64,000 nt of DNA from contig WOAB01000056.1 of NCBI GenBank assembly GCA_027886185.1, positions 13,764,001-13,828,000 of the forward strand, given 5' to 3'. Every line of letters starts with the position of its first letter. Positions within the stretch are counted from its first letter, which is position 1. The notes under the pieces are model-generated. The model was not told where the DNA came from. It worked only from the letters and a program-made list of their open reading frames with translations, and did no database searches. Below, piece after piece: positions 1 through 10,482 of the stretch. The stretch comes from Rheum nobile. Lineage: Eukaryota; Streptophyta; Magnoliopsida; Caryophyllales; Polygonaceae. Made by a program: the position numbers and the translations under genes.

Positions 1-14
1 GTGGGAAAGAGACG

Positions 15-1859
15 ATGAAACCACGAAGAGCCGCCAGCAACAACGACAACGTCCGCCAGGAAGACGTGGACGCAGCCGCGGAGGCGGAGCGCCGTCGGCT
101 CGAGCTGGAGTCGGCCGTCGCCGAGTCTGAGCGCCGGAACGCTGACTTGACTTCCGCCGTTGTCGACAAGGACACTGAGCTTCAGCGATTGAGGGACGAA
201 CTGGGCGCAGCCAGGAGGTTAATCGACCAGGGTAAGCGCCACGTAGGCGATGATTTGGCTGCAGATCCGGATCGGTCCAGGAGGTTGGCCAGTGTCGTCA
301 TGCTAGGCGCGAACCGCGATCGGAGAAGCGGGATTCCGTCACGCCACCACGTGGCCCATTCCCGTCGCACACCTGAGGAAGCGGGCGCCACGCGTCGGGG
401 GCGCTCGGGTCACGGGAATCGCAGCCCGTACCGCCGTAGGGATGCGAGGACTTCATCTTCCGCATCCCGTCCGAGCAGGCAGCCGTTCAGGGAGCAAATC
501 CGTTCACCGCGCAGGTCCAGATTCAGGGAGGAAAGGGACCGCCTTTCCGATCCACAAGGCCGAAGCTTCCGGGAACGTTCAGAGAGCTCAGATTCGCGCC
601 ATCTACGCGGGAACCGGGCTGAGCAGGTCACAAGGGTTGAACAATAACTTCTTCGCCTGCTTGACAATCAGGGAGAGTCATTGATCAATGCGCAGGAGCA
701 AGCGGAATTGAAGCTCGCTCGTATGACGTCTACCCCGTTTGCACGCATCATCCGTGAACAACAACCACCAGCTAAGTTTTCCACACCATCTTTTGATTTG
801 TATGACGGGAAGTCAGATCCTATTGTTCATGTTGTTGGGTACACTCATAAGATGGCTTTGTGGGTTCTGAATGACTCGTTAATGTGTAGGATGTTTCCTG
901 CTAGTCTAGGAAAAGTTACTGCTAAGTGGTTTCATGCTTTAGAATCAGATTCTATTTACTCTTGGAGTCAATTGGCTAGGAAGTTTGTATCGCATTTCAT
1001 TGCCAATAGTAGAGAGCATGCGTCGATGGATGCTTTATTTGATTTGAAAATGCGCAGGGGAGAAACTTTGAGGCAATTTGCCCCCATGTTTATGGAATGT
1101 TATGCTGACATGGATGATTGCGATGAGAAGGTTGCGGTCACTGCTTTCAGATTGGCTCTTTCCAGGGAGAGCAAGCTCAGGGAAAGTCTTACTTTGAGGG
1201 CTCTAGCCGGGGTCCCGGAATTGCAAGAGAGAATCATGCAGTACATGAAGCTGGAGGATGATGCAAAGCCCAGTAGGGACAAGAGATCTTTGTCTCCAGT
1301 CGCCAGGCAGGGGAGAGGCGACGGTGCCAGCGACAAGAAGAAGTCTGGATATGGGCGAGAAAGGGGGCTCCCTCCGCTCTCCGCCATACAGGCGGTTCAC
1401 ACAGTGTTCAAAGAGCCGATTTACCAGATTCTGAATCGGATAAAGGACGAGCCCTTTTTCAGTTGGCCTCCTAAGATGAAAGGCGATCCTAAGAATAGAT
1501 ACTACATCAAGTTTTGCTCTTTCCACAAGGAAAAGGGTCATATGACTGAAGACTACATAGTGCTTAAGCAGCAGCTGGAAAAGTGGGTGTCACAGGGGCA
1601 TCTGAAGCAATTTGTCGAGTCCAGGACAAGTTTAGGCAAGGACCAGGGCGAGGAAAGAGTCTCGGATGCTCAGGCTGAGAAAGAGAAAGGTGATCAGAAA
1701 CAGGTGATCCATGTTATAGAGGCTACAGCTAAGCAAACAGACTCCGGTCGACATGACTATAGGCGTCGTTGTCACGCCCTGGAGGTGATGAAGGCGCAGG
1801 TGGTGCCTTCAAAGAAGCCCCAGACTGAGGAGTCTCAACTCCTATCTTTTTCAACCTAA
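15..1859 (+). pseudogene. gag: gag of Tat-like element, one internal stop
   Basis: One frame runs from ATG at 15 and is interrupted once by TAA at 645-647. The first 80 or so residues are charged and coiled-coil-like, rich in A, E and R. The capsid-like retrotrans_gag region begins near 780 (FDLYDGKSDPIVHV) and continues to about 1250; it would build the virus-like particle. The segment near 1500-1620 carries the CSFHKEKGHMTEDY zinc-knuckle-like motif seen at the end of Tat gags. Protease follows in the same frame after TAA at 1857-1859. Base composition changes from GC-rich (1-650) to AT-richer (after 680), typical of the variable N-terminal part. The annotation is secure; function is lost. 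Confidence 0.85.
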
Positions 1860-2297
1860 GACCTCGTAGGGATACAATGTCCACACAACGACCCGCTGGT
1901 TCTCACAGTTGATATTGGGGATTTCGAGGTACGTCGGATTCTTGTTGATTCAGGTAGCTCGGTTGATTTAATGTTTTACGATATGTTCAAGAAGTTGGGA
2001 AAGAAGCAGGAGGATCTGGTTCCCGTCTCTACACAATTACAAGGCCTTGGGGCGCTTCCCGTGTGGCCCCTAGGAATGCTCAGGGAATCGGTCAGCATAG
2101 GAGGGAAAACAGTGATCATCGAATTCCTGGTGATTAATGTTCCGTCGCACTACAACGCCATTTTGGGCCGTTCGTGGCTGCATTTGATGGAGGCGGTGCA
2201 CTCCACTTTGCATCAGCTTATCGTGTTTCCGTTCGATGGCGGAGTAGTCCGAGTCAGAGGTGATCAGGGAGCTGCACGACATTGCCCTGGGGATTGA
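1860..2297 (+). pseudogene. pro: aspartic protease domain of Tat-like element
   Basis: The frame directly after the gag stop encodes a retropepsin-like domain. The catalytic motif LVDSGSSVDLM lies near 1942-1974, and the conserved second half, YNAILGRSWLH, near 2151-2183. In a working element it would cleave the Gag-Pol polyprotein. The frame closes with TGA at 2295-2297. The next conserved polyprotein segment (from about 2290) is in another frame, so a frameshift lies at about 2285-2300. Confidence 0.8.
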
Positions 2298-2299
2298 GG

Positions 2300-3305
2300 C
2301 GTCCAAAGCTGAAGTCAACGTGGTGCATTCGGCCCCGCAAGTGTTGGATGACGTGGGCATTTCTTCAGCTGAGAAGTCTGTGGAAGCACTGCACAAAATC
2401 CAGGTAAGTCCTTTTGAGCCTGATAAGTATTATTTGATTGGTGCTAACGTTTCAAGGGATGAGCTGGAGTCCTTGTCAGGACTCTTGAGAAGGAATAGGG
2501 ATGTCTTTGCTTAGAGCCCGTATGAGATGCCGAGCCTGAGTCCTGAAATTGCTTGTCATCGCCTCAATGTTGACGCCATCTCCAAGCCTGTGGTTCAGCG
2601 GGCGAGGAGGTCGTCTGTCCAGCATACTGAGGCAGTGATTAAGGAGCTCGAGAAATTGTTGGAAGCAGGGGCAGTTAGGGAGGTCCAGTATCCTACGTGG
2701 GTTGCCAATACTGTTGTGGTAAACAAGAAGAACAATGAGTGGAGAGTGTGCGTTGATTACACAGATATCAACAAAGCATGTCCAAAGGATTGGTTCCCAC
2801 TCCCGAAGATAGACCAACTGGTGGATGCAAGTATGCAACTGCAGGGCACGCTAGAATGAGCTTTCTCGATGCTTATAGGGGCTATCATCAAATCCCATTG
2901 TTGGAAAGCGATCAAGAGAAGACTTTCTTTATCACCCCGAGAGGAATCTTTTGCTACAAAGTTATGCCCTTCGGGTTAAATAATGCATGGGCAACTTTCC
3001 AAAGGGCGGTGATGTCATTATTTGCAAAGCTGATTGGCAAGAAGGTTGAGGTTTACATTGACGACATGGTGGTCAAGAGTAAGGTGAAGGAATCACATTT
3101 GGAAGACTTGCAGTTCATTTTTTATATTTTAAGGAAGGCCGAGATGAAGTTGAACGCTTCAAAGTGCGCATTCGGAGTCAGCTCATGCAAGTTTTTGGGG
3201 CATCTAGTCACCAGACGAGGCATAGAGGCGAGTCCGGATCAAATCCGGGCAATTTAGTCCATTCAGAGTCCAAGCAGTGTAAAAGAAGTGTAGAAGCTCA
3301 CAAGG
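2300..3305 (+). pseudogene. RT: reverse transcriptase of Tat-like element, multiply broken
   Basis: The finger, palm and thumb are recognisable: EWRVCVDYTDINKACPKD near 2740, MSFLDAYRGYHQIPL near 2855, FCYKVMPFGLNNAWATFQR near 2950, and the catalytic YIDDMVVKSK near 3055. Four breaks are visible. TAG at 2512-2514 sits where the family normally has tryptophan. An 8-bp insertion near 2824-2835, with ATGCA repeated on either side of AGT, shifts the frame. TAG codons lie at 3255-3257 and 3291-3293 where relatives carry glutamine. The polymerase would make cDNA from element RNA; this copy cannot. Confidence 0.85.
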
Positions 3306-5621
3306 ATGGCAGCGACACTTAACAAATTTATTAGCAGGTCGTCGGACAGGTGTGGCTCTTTCTTTAAACTGCTCAAAGGCGACCGGATTTTTCAGTGGGA
3401 TGATGAATGTGAGCAGTCCCTCGCCGAACTGAAGGCGTATTTGCAGCAGCCTCCAATCTTGTCGGTTCCTGAGCCAGAGGAGGACTTGGTCCTCTACTTA
3501 GCAGTGTCAGGTAAGGCTGTGAGCGCGGTTCTCATCAGGGAGGTGGACCGGGTCCAACGACCAGTTTACTACGTGAGCAAGACTCTTCTTGGTGCTGAGA
3601 GCAGATACACCCCGATGGAAAAGCTGCTACTCGCATTGGTTGTGGCCTCCAGAAAGCTGAATCATTACTTCCAGGCTCATGCGATTACGGTAATGACAGC
3701 ATTCCCGCTTAAAGCGTTGTTGGCTAGTTCGGATCTGTCCGGGCGAGTGGCAAGGTGGGCCGTGGAACTAGGGCAGTACGAGCTCCGTTTTGTTCCGAGG
3801 ATTGCAATCAAGGGGCAAGTTTTGGCTGACTTTGTAGCAGAATTTGTGGGTGGTGACCCTGATCAGGACCGCCCAGTCTGGCAGGTGAAAATAGGAAGGC
3901 AAGGCACGTGGGAGTTACAGATTGATGGTTCGCGAAATAGAAAAGGAGCGGGAGCTGGGCTAGTCTTAACGTCTCCTTCGGGGGAGATAATCTTTTCCGC
4001 GGTAAGGCTCGGGTTCGAGGCAACGAACAACGAGGCTGAATACGAAGCACTGATCTTGGGATTAGCTACAGCTCGTAGTCAGGGGGCAAGCGAGCTCATC
4101 ATCTATTCTGATTCTCAGCTAGTAGTCAATCAGGTCTCAGGTGAGTATGGGGCAAAGTCAGCACGTATGTTAGCATATCTGGAGAAAGCTAGGAGTATGT
4201 TGGCTGGGTTCAAGGAGTACCGGATGCAACAGATTCCTCGAGAGCAAAATGAGGTGGCAGATGCTCTCGCCACTCTGGCTTCTTCAAGCTCGGGAGAGGC
4301 AGGGACATGGGTGCACATCGACCTATTGGAGAGCCCGAGTATTGAGACAGAGGAGGCTATGCAAGTCGATGTGGAGCCTAGCTGGATGGACCCGATCCAT
4401 GACTATTTGACACAAGATATTCTTCCAGCAAACAAGAAAGAAGCCCGAAAAGTCAGACTTCAGGCCACACGTTTTTGGGTGTCGCCTTTGGGTTTTCTCT
4501 ACAGGAAATCTTTCACGGGCGCTTATTTGAAGTGTGTGCCGCCTTCCAAGGTGGAGGATTTCTTATTCGAAATACATGAAGGATGTTGCGGCGTTCATGC
4601 AGCTGCGAGAAGCCTCACCTTTAGGGTCCACTCGCAGGGATATTGGTGGCCTTATATGCAGAAAGATGCAGAATGCTATGTAAAGAGGTGTGAAAAATGC
4701 CAGAAGTTCGCCAAGTTAACACATCAGTCGGCAGTCGACCTACACCCACTAACCAACCCATGGTCGTTCGCGCAGTGGGGGCTGGATTTGGTGGGCCCGT
4801 TACCGAAGGCCCCAGGGAACAAGCGCTTTCTGGTGACAGCTACCGATTATTTCACCAAGTGGGTGGAAGTGAAACCATTATACAACATAAAGGACATCGA
4901 CGTCAAGAAGTTCATATGGGAGTCCATCATAACCCGATTTGGCATTCCATATTCTTTGATATCTGACAACGGAACTCAATTTAGTAGCGCCTCGTTTAAA
5001 GCTTTTTGTGCAGGTTATGGCATCAAAAACTTCTACTCATCTGTAGCTTATCCGCAAGCAAATGGACAGGCTGAGGCCACCAACAAGGCAATCTTGGACG
5101 GAATCAAGAAGAGATTGGACCAGGCTAAGGGTCAATGGAAGGAGGAGCTACCCGCTATACTCTGGGCGCATCGCACGACTCCACGAAGGTCGACTGGAGA
5201 GTCCCCTTTTGCCCTGGCTTACGGGACGGAAGCCGTCATACCGCTAGAAATGGGACTTCCCACCATACGAACCACGGTTTTCGAGCAAGGGGAGAACGAC
5301 CAGGCTCTCAAGATCAACCTGGACTTGCTTCCGGAAAAGAGAGAAGCGGCGACAGTGCGCTTATTGGCCTATCAGCGGGAGCTGAGCAGGTTGCACATCA
5401 AGAATTTCAAGCCTCGTAGTTTCCAAGACGGCGACTTCGTGCTTCGCAAGGTCCTTAGCAACACGAAGGATCCGAATGAAGGCAAGCTGGGCGCCAATTA
5501 GGAAGGACCATACCGGGTCGTGTCTAGTCTTGGTAATGGCTCCTACAAGTTAGAGGACCTGAGTGGCAAGGCAGTCCCGCGCACTTGGAATGCCTCGAAT
5601 TTGAAGAAGTACTACGTGTGA
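3306..5621 (+). pseudogene. RNase H, archaeal-type RNase H and integrase of Tat-like element
   Basis: A long open frame runs to TAG at 5499-5501, where the family has tryptophan; the same frame then reaches the natural end TGA at 5619-5621 (…NLKKYYV). Ty3-type RNase H occupies about 3400-3800. The extra archaeal-type RNase H lies at about 3905-4285 (LQIDGS, NNEAEYEAL, YSDSQLVV, NEVADALA, giving D-E-D-D). Integrase follows: the zinc-binding H..H..C..C region near 4580-4705, then the catalytic core with D in LDLVGPLP, D in SDNGTQF and E in GQAEATNKA. This segment keeps all visible catalytic residues and is the best preserved part of the element. Confidence 0.88.
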
Positions 5622-5815
5622 GCAATGTAGGTAGGGGGTACTCTTTTTCCTCTCTGTATGGCTTTTTCCCATGAGGTTTTCCCGCGGAGAGGTTTTAACG
5701 ACGCCCCGGGGGGTTCGCCCTTCTGACTTTTGAATTTTGTGTTATTTGACATTGGATTTTGCAAAGACTTTCGTTCATCAATGCATTGCAGTTTTTAGCT
5801 CTATTGGTGGCACAG

Positions 5816-6090
5816 GTTGTCAAAAGGCGAGCGAGCATTCTCATGTTGCGCTCCCAATGAATTGGCATAAGTTGTCAAAAGACGAGCTGGCATCCTCATG
5901 TTGCGCTCCCAATGAATTGGCATAAGTTGTCAAAAGGTGAGCTGGCATTCTCATGTTGTGCTCCCAACGAATTGACACATGTTGTCAAAAGGCGAGCTGG
6001 CATTCTCATGCTGTGCTCCCAACGAAATGATAAAGAATGCTCAAAGCATTAGTTGAAAGGCGAGCAAGCATCTTCATGTTTCGCTCCCAA
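5816..6090 (+). repeat. 55-bp tandem array after pol
   Basis: The marker GTTGTCAAAAG recurs at 5816, 5871, 5926 and 5981, exactly 55 bp apart; a degenerate fifth unit follows at about 6053-6090. Each unit also holds TCATGTTG and GCTCCCAA. Tandem arrays in the 3' untranslated region are a known habit of Tat-type elements and can seed satellites. Confidence 0.9.
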
Positions 6091-6224
6091 CAAGGGCACA
6101 TATATCGTCCTCACGATAAACAAACAGAGCAAAATAAACCCTCGAACGAGTTTCATAGAGCGGTCAATCCTAACGGGGTCCGTGTTGGGGCATGAAAACG
6201 ACTAGAAAGAGCCTCTGAGGATCG

Positions 6225-6600
6225 GCACGGTTTGCAGCAAACCGTGCCAGGGATGCTTTAGATCGTATTGGCACACGAAAAATGCCAGAATCGACCACTG
6301 TAAAGAGGCACGGTTTGTGACAAACCGTGCGACGGTGTCACAAACCGTGCGCTAGTCTCGAAAGTTCTAAAGTTGGTCTCTGTAAGGAGGCACGGTTTGT
6401 GACAAACCGTGCGGGTGGTGTCACAAATCGTGCGCAATTCTCGGGATTTGAAAGGCCTGGTTTCTGTAATCTGACACGGTTTGCGACAAACCGTACCAGA
6501 AGTGTTACAATCTGTGCGTCTCTCTAGAGGCCAGGGATGAGTCTCTGCAAGCCCGCACGGTTTGCTGCAAACCGTGCAGCGTGTCTCAAACCGTGCCAGG
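6225..6600 (+). repeat. Five ~83-bp tandem units, each with a perfect or near-perfect palindrome
   Basis: CACGG starts at 6226, 6309, 6391, 6475 and 6556, a spacing of 81-84 bp. Each unit holds arms GCACGGTTTG and CAAACCGTGC around a 3-nt spacer (cag, tga, tga, cga, ctg); the fourth is slightly damaged. About a dozen bases downstream each unit has a third half-site like CAAACCGTGC. The arms could form a 10-bp stem or a dimeric protein site. A cousin of this palindrome occurs at 36530-36690 in an unrelated element. Confidence 0.92.
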
Positions 6601-6655
6601 CCAGAATTTCGGATCCACCGATCTCGGTCGAGCCCGGGGAATCCGAGGGGCAAAT

Positions 6656-7090
6656 TGAGAGGGATAATTTCGACTAATTAATTATCCCTAAAATAAGAAA
6701 AAAAAAGAGAAATAAAGGATATCTTCAGGGAGCATTTATTTGGTAAGGTATCATTAATTATCCTCCAAGTAAAGGGTAATTAATATCCCAATATCTAAAA
6801 AGAGAAAAAAAGTAATTAAGAGGTAAAAGGGAATAAGCCCTAATTTCTATCTCATTCTCATTCTTTTCAATCGTTCATCATCTTCTCTGCCTCCTTTGGA
6901 GATTTTTGGTGTTCTTGACTGACTTGAGTGTCAGAGGTGAATCAGGGGATTCCACCCCCCACCCCCCACCCCTTACGTTTTCTTTGTTTTCATATCCAAC
7001 GAGAAGATCGGTTTCCGTTTCTGGAAGCTTTTTGCGGAAGTTCTATCGTTCTCTTCCCGATCTCTAATAGTACGAAATATTGCTACTACA
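6656..7090 (+). repeat. Tentative 3' LTR of the Tat-like element
   Basis: A purine-rich stretch (gaggggcaaat) ends just before TGAGAGGGATAATT at 6656. The block ends in ..CTACTACA near 7090. Inside, TGACTTGAGTGTCAGAGG followed by a C-rich run near 6950 resembles what I recall of Tat LTR ends. No second LTR is in the window to fix the borders, so they may be off by tens of bases or more. Confidence 0.45.
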
Positions 7091-7903
7091 CCAAAAAAGC
7101 TCCCTTTCAAGTGCCGGCCCTAAAACCAGAAGTGCTCCTTCTGGAGCCCGCCGTCACCATGGCAACCACCACCCTCGCCGCCACCATGGCAACACCACCC
7201 CTGCCGTCACCATGGCAACCACCAACCCCTCCGGTTTTCCCCGCCCCTACAATGGCAACCCTTTACCCAACCGCTTTCCCCCGGTTCTCCCCTCCTCACC
7301 ACCACCTTCAGTTCCGGCGACCACCATCCACCTCCGACGAACACACCCTCGTTCCCGTCGGCGGCCTGCTACAGATCCAACCTAGACGTGCCACCTGCGA
7401 CCTTCTTCTCCCTCCAACGGTTCTCCCCTCTCACCACCACGGTCAGTGCAGCGGCTCGTTGTCCTCAAGGGAGAGGGTGGTGATGGGGTCGGGACCGCCG
7501 AGGTGGTCCAGGAGGTAGGCGGCCTGTTGGAGAGGGGGTCGGGGTGGGTGGCGTTTGTAGCGGTGGATATGGAGGAGCTGGCCCTAAACCTGCTTTCGTT
7601 TTTTTTTTCGGTTCCGTTGCGAGACACTCTTTGGATGATGAAGTTTGCCCAGATGATGAATCGAGTTGTAGTTCCGGCTTGATAGGAGGATGACCATCCT
7701 TCCGGCGGCGCAGCGTCTGTTTATGCTTTACTCACTTCATTTCTGGGTTTCTTTGTTTTATCATGCTTTAGTTTGTTTCGTTTGTTGTTTGTTTGTTTTT
7801 GTTTCTTTTGGATATTGTTGTATTGTCGGTTAGTCCGGTTGCCAGTTTCTGACCTCTCGAAGTTGTACACTTCGAATTCTTACTTTATCCAAAAAAAAAA
7901 AAA
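7091..7903 (+). mobile_element. LINE-like or retroposed sequence ending in poly(A)
   Basis: The left part is very C-rich with short repeats of ATGGCAACC near 7157-7260. The right part (about 7700-7890) is T/G-rich and ends TTCTTACTTTATCC followed by 13 A at about 7891-7903, the style of plant L1 3' ends. No RT or endonuclease is present, and I found no target duplication. It may be an internally deleted LINE. The open frames here are low-complexity and I do not call them genes. Confidence 0.4.
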
Positions 7904-8129
7904 GTGAAAGTGTGTCCTTCTTAGCCCTTGGATGCAAGGAAAATGAATGCTTGTTGTGCACTATCAATCCACATATAGGCGGCCGTAAAAAAATATCGTA
8001 TATGACAAAGCAATGTGTTAATATTCAGGAAAGAACCCATGTTGTGCCTATTGGGAACTGTAACCCAAGTGGAATAAAAAAATTAAAACAAATTTTCCAA
8101 TATATATTATTATAGTTGTTTAGAAACAA

Positions 8130-8210
8130 AAAAAATGTGTTGCTCACACGGTAAGTGCATAGGCCATATGACAATGATCCCGTGTTCAAATCATTTACAA
8201 ACCACTTCCC
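8130..8210 (+). mobile_element. tRNA-derived SINE candidate
   Basis: TTGCTCACACGG (8144-8155) resembles an RNA polymerase III A box and GTGTTCAAATC (about 8191-8201) a B box, with tRNA-like spacing. No cloverleaf acceptor stem is evident, so this is not a functional tRNA gene. Body and tail limits are unclear. Confidence 0.35.
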
Positions 8211-8339
8211 ACTTTTATTGCTTAACCAAACTCCATGGCCCTCATCCCCCTCCATTCAATTCTATCTTCGTTTAAGGGTTTAATATTTCATCTTTATTAG
8301 TCATAACTAGTGTAATACTTGTGCAAGGCACGGGATTGT

Positions 8340-10340
8340 TTATTTCTTATATTTATAAATATATAAAATATTAATATTATATATTTAATTGATATAAAAA
8401 TATGTAATTGATGACTGTTATAGAAGTAGATAAATTCTTATATAAAAAATGACTAACTGAATAAAAATATTGAATATATAAAAAAAATTACATAAAGAGA
8501 GGCGAAACTCTCCATAACTTTATTAATAGTAAAAATTAGCTAAGTAGTTTTTCAAATGGGATAGCCACATTCCTAACATCAATACTACTAAAACGATAAG
8601 GCATAATCAAAATGTTCATCTAATACATGAAATGAAACCCTAAACATAAAATCTCGTAAGATGTTCAAAATTGCTACAACTTATGAAAAACTTCATTGTA
8701 TACTACATTGGTTGTACTATCCACATTCTATTATGTCGGGTTAAATCGTCCATAACACAATCACTCAAAAATATGAGATATTTTCAAAATAAAATAAGTA
8801 AATATACATACTAATCATTTATTAATACTATAAACATATGTAAATACTTAATAGACTTTTTCAATATAAAATAAATAAATGTACATACTAATTATTTAGT
8901 TTAATATTATAAAAGTATAATAAATATATGTAAATTTGAGGAAGTTTTACAAATGGCCAAGTAACATTAGCCCGATTTGTTTAATAACACTCTTATTGTA
9001 TATTAAAAAAAATTAAAAAGTGAAATCAACCCATAGCAACATAGTATAATTTCAAATTTCTTTCATTCTTTTATTTATTGGGGTTTAAGTCTAAAATATG
9101 TTCTTCATATTTGATCTTGATTTAGTACATATATAGTAGATTATAATGTGTATAATCTTAAATAGTAGAGTATTATTATATGAAACAGGGTGGACTATAT
9201 GTATCTTTTTATTAAAATGTATTTCTTGGATCAAGTGTTTGTTTGAATTTTAGAGGAATTTGTTCTGTATAACATGTTATAAAAAATTTGTTCAGTTCTT
9301 TCCTTTTATTTTACCACAATAACTTATATTATATAATCATTATTTATTCTTTCATTACAATTTTAATAAAAAAAACATATCAACATCATTTTAAAACCGC
9401 ATATTGATCTCCAATTCTCCATACAATATAAATATATTGAATGTAAAGTTTTTGAAAGTTGAAAGTATTTTTTGAAAAAATCAAAATTTATTCATATTAG
9501 TTTTATATAATTTTATGGAGTTTTTTGGTATATTTATATATATAAACTAAAATTAATTAATTAATGGGCTTATTGGTCTATTACATGATTAATAATACTA
9601 ATGACCATGATAAATTGTAATGGGCTTATAAGCCCAAAATCAAATTTCACAAATTTGCCTCTGCGGCCCAACATGTATAATAAAATTTAATATAACAGAC
9701 TATATTTTTTATATTTATATATCTCTCTAAAATTACTTAACCAATGGGCTTATTGATCCATTACATGATTAATAATACTAATGAGCCTGATAAACTGTAA
9801 TGTGCTTATAGGCCCAAATACAAAATTCACACATTTATATTTCCGGTGTAGTATGTATAATAAAATTTAATACAACTTACTAATTTTTTATTATATTTAT
9901 CTTGATAGAAAAATTGAATTAGGACTATTGGCCCATTAAATGTTTAAAATATTAATGAGACTCATAATCGTTAATGGGCTTATACAACCGACTTAATTTC
10001 GTTCATATCACAATCACTGAAAAATATGTATATATAATCAATTTAGCATATCCGACTTAAATTGGTTCATAACACAATCACTGGAAAATCAGATATATAA
10101 TCAAAATAAAATAAACACATATACATAATAATAATAATGTCTTTTAATATAATAAAAATATATAGACATATGTAAATACTTAAATACATTTATGCAAAAG
10201 AATAAAAAAAAATATGTACATATTATTTATTTATTTAAATGTTATAAAAAGATAATAAATATTTTTAAATACTAATTGGACTTATGGGCCCAAATTGAAT
10301 TTATAAAGCCCGCTAAATGTAGTTGCATGTTAGAATTGTT
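8340..10340. other. AT-rich Helitron interior with dispersed TGGGCC palindromic motifs
   Basis: No gene is visible. From about 9560 a motif of the form AATGGGCTTAT..TTGGCCCATTA recurs (near 9565, 9617, 9745, 9800, 9925, 9975, 10275 and 10340). The same motif returns at 22080-22730, 23660-24010 and 25275-25350, so it belongs to the Helitron repeat family. Confidence 0.7.
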
Positions 10341-10482
10341 TGATGGGCTTACCGGCCCAGGTCCCCCCATTTCATCAGCTCAGCCCAAGTACTCCACCCC
10401 TCTACCCGGATGAAGCTAAACCCTAAATCATTTCACACTCAACTTTCCCATTTTTCATTCTCTCTCTCTCCGACTTTACTTT
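10340..10482 (+). promoter_or_regulatory. Promoter-like module A, first part
   Basis: TGGGCT and GGCCCA site II motifs (10343-10360), a telo-box AAACCCTAAA at 10418-10427, then a pyrimidine-rich TCTCTCTCTC leader. In plants this combination marks promoters of translation-related and growth genes. The module is interrupted at 10482 by the LTR retrotransposon and resumes at 18713. Confidence 0.55.

Larger units (their letters stand above)
1..7090 (+). mobile_element. Ty3/gypsy retrotransposon, Tat-like lineage, 5' end outside window
   Basis: The order is gag, protease, reverse transcriptase, RNase H, a second archaeal-type RNase H, integrase, a repeat-rich 3' untranslated region, then a probable 3' LTR. 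The second RNase H before integrase and the gag-end motif CSFHKEKGHMTEDY are hallmarks of the Tat lineage (known of the family). The 5' LTR lies before base 1, so LTR pairing, target duplication and age cannot be measured. The element is dead: it has several in-frame stops, a frameshift near 2290 and an 8-bp insertion in RT. The right boundary is tentative. Confidence 0.9.

Noticed and set aside
5816..6600. Regular direct repeats resembling a CRISPR array
   Set aside because: Units are contiguous without unique spacers, lie in a plant retrotransposon 3' region, and no cas genes exist.
6928..7682. Proline-rich frames on both strands
   Set aside because: Low-complexity C-rich repeats; overlapping frames are all open with no domain.
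8130..8210. Functional tRNA gene
   Set aside because: A and B boxes are only approximate and no acceptor stem or anticodon arm could be drawn.
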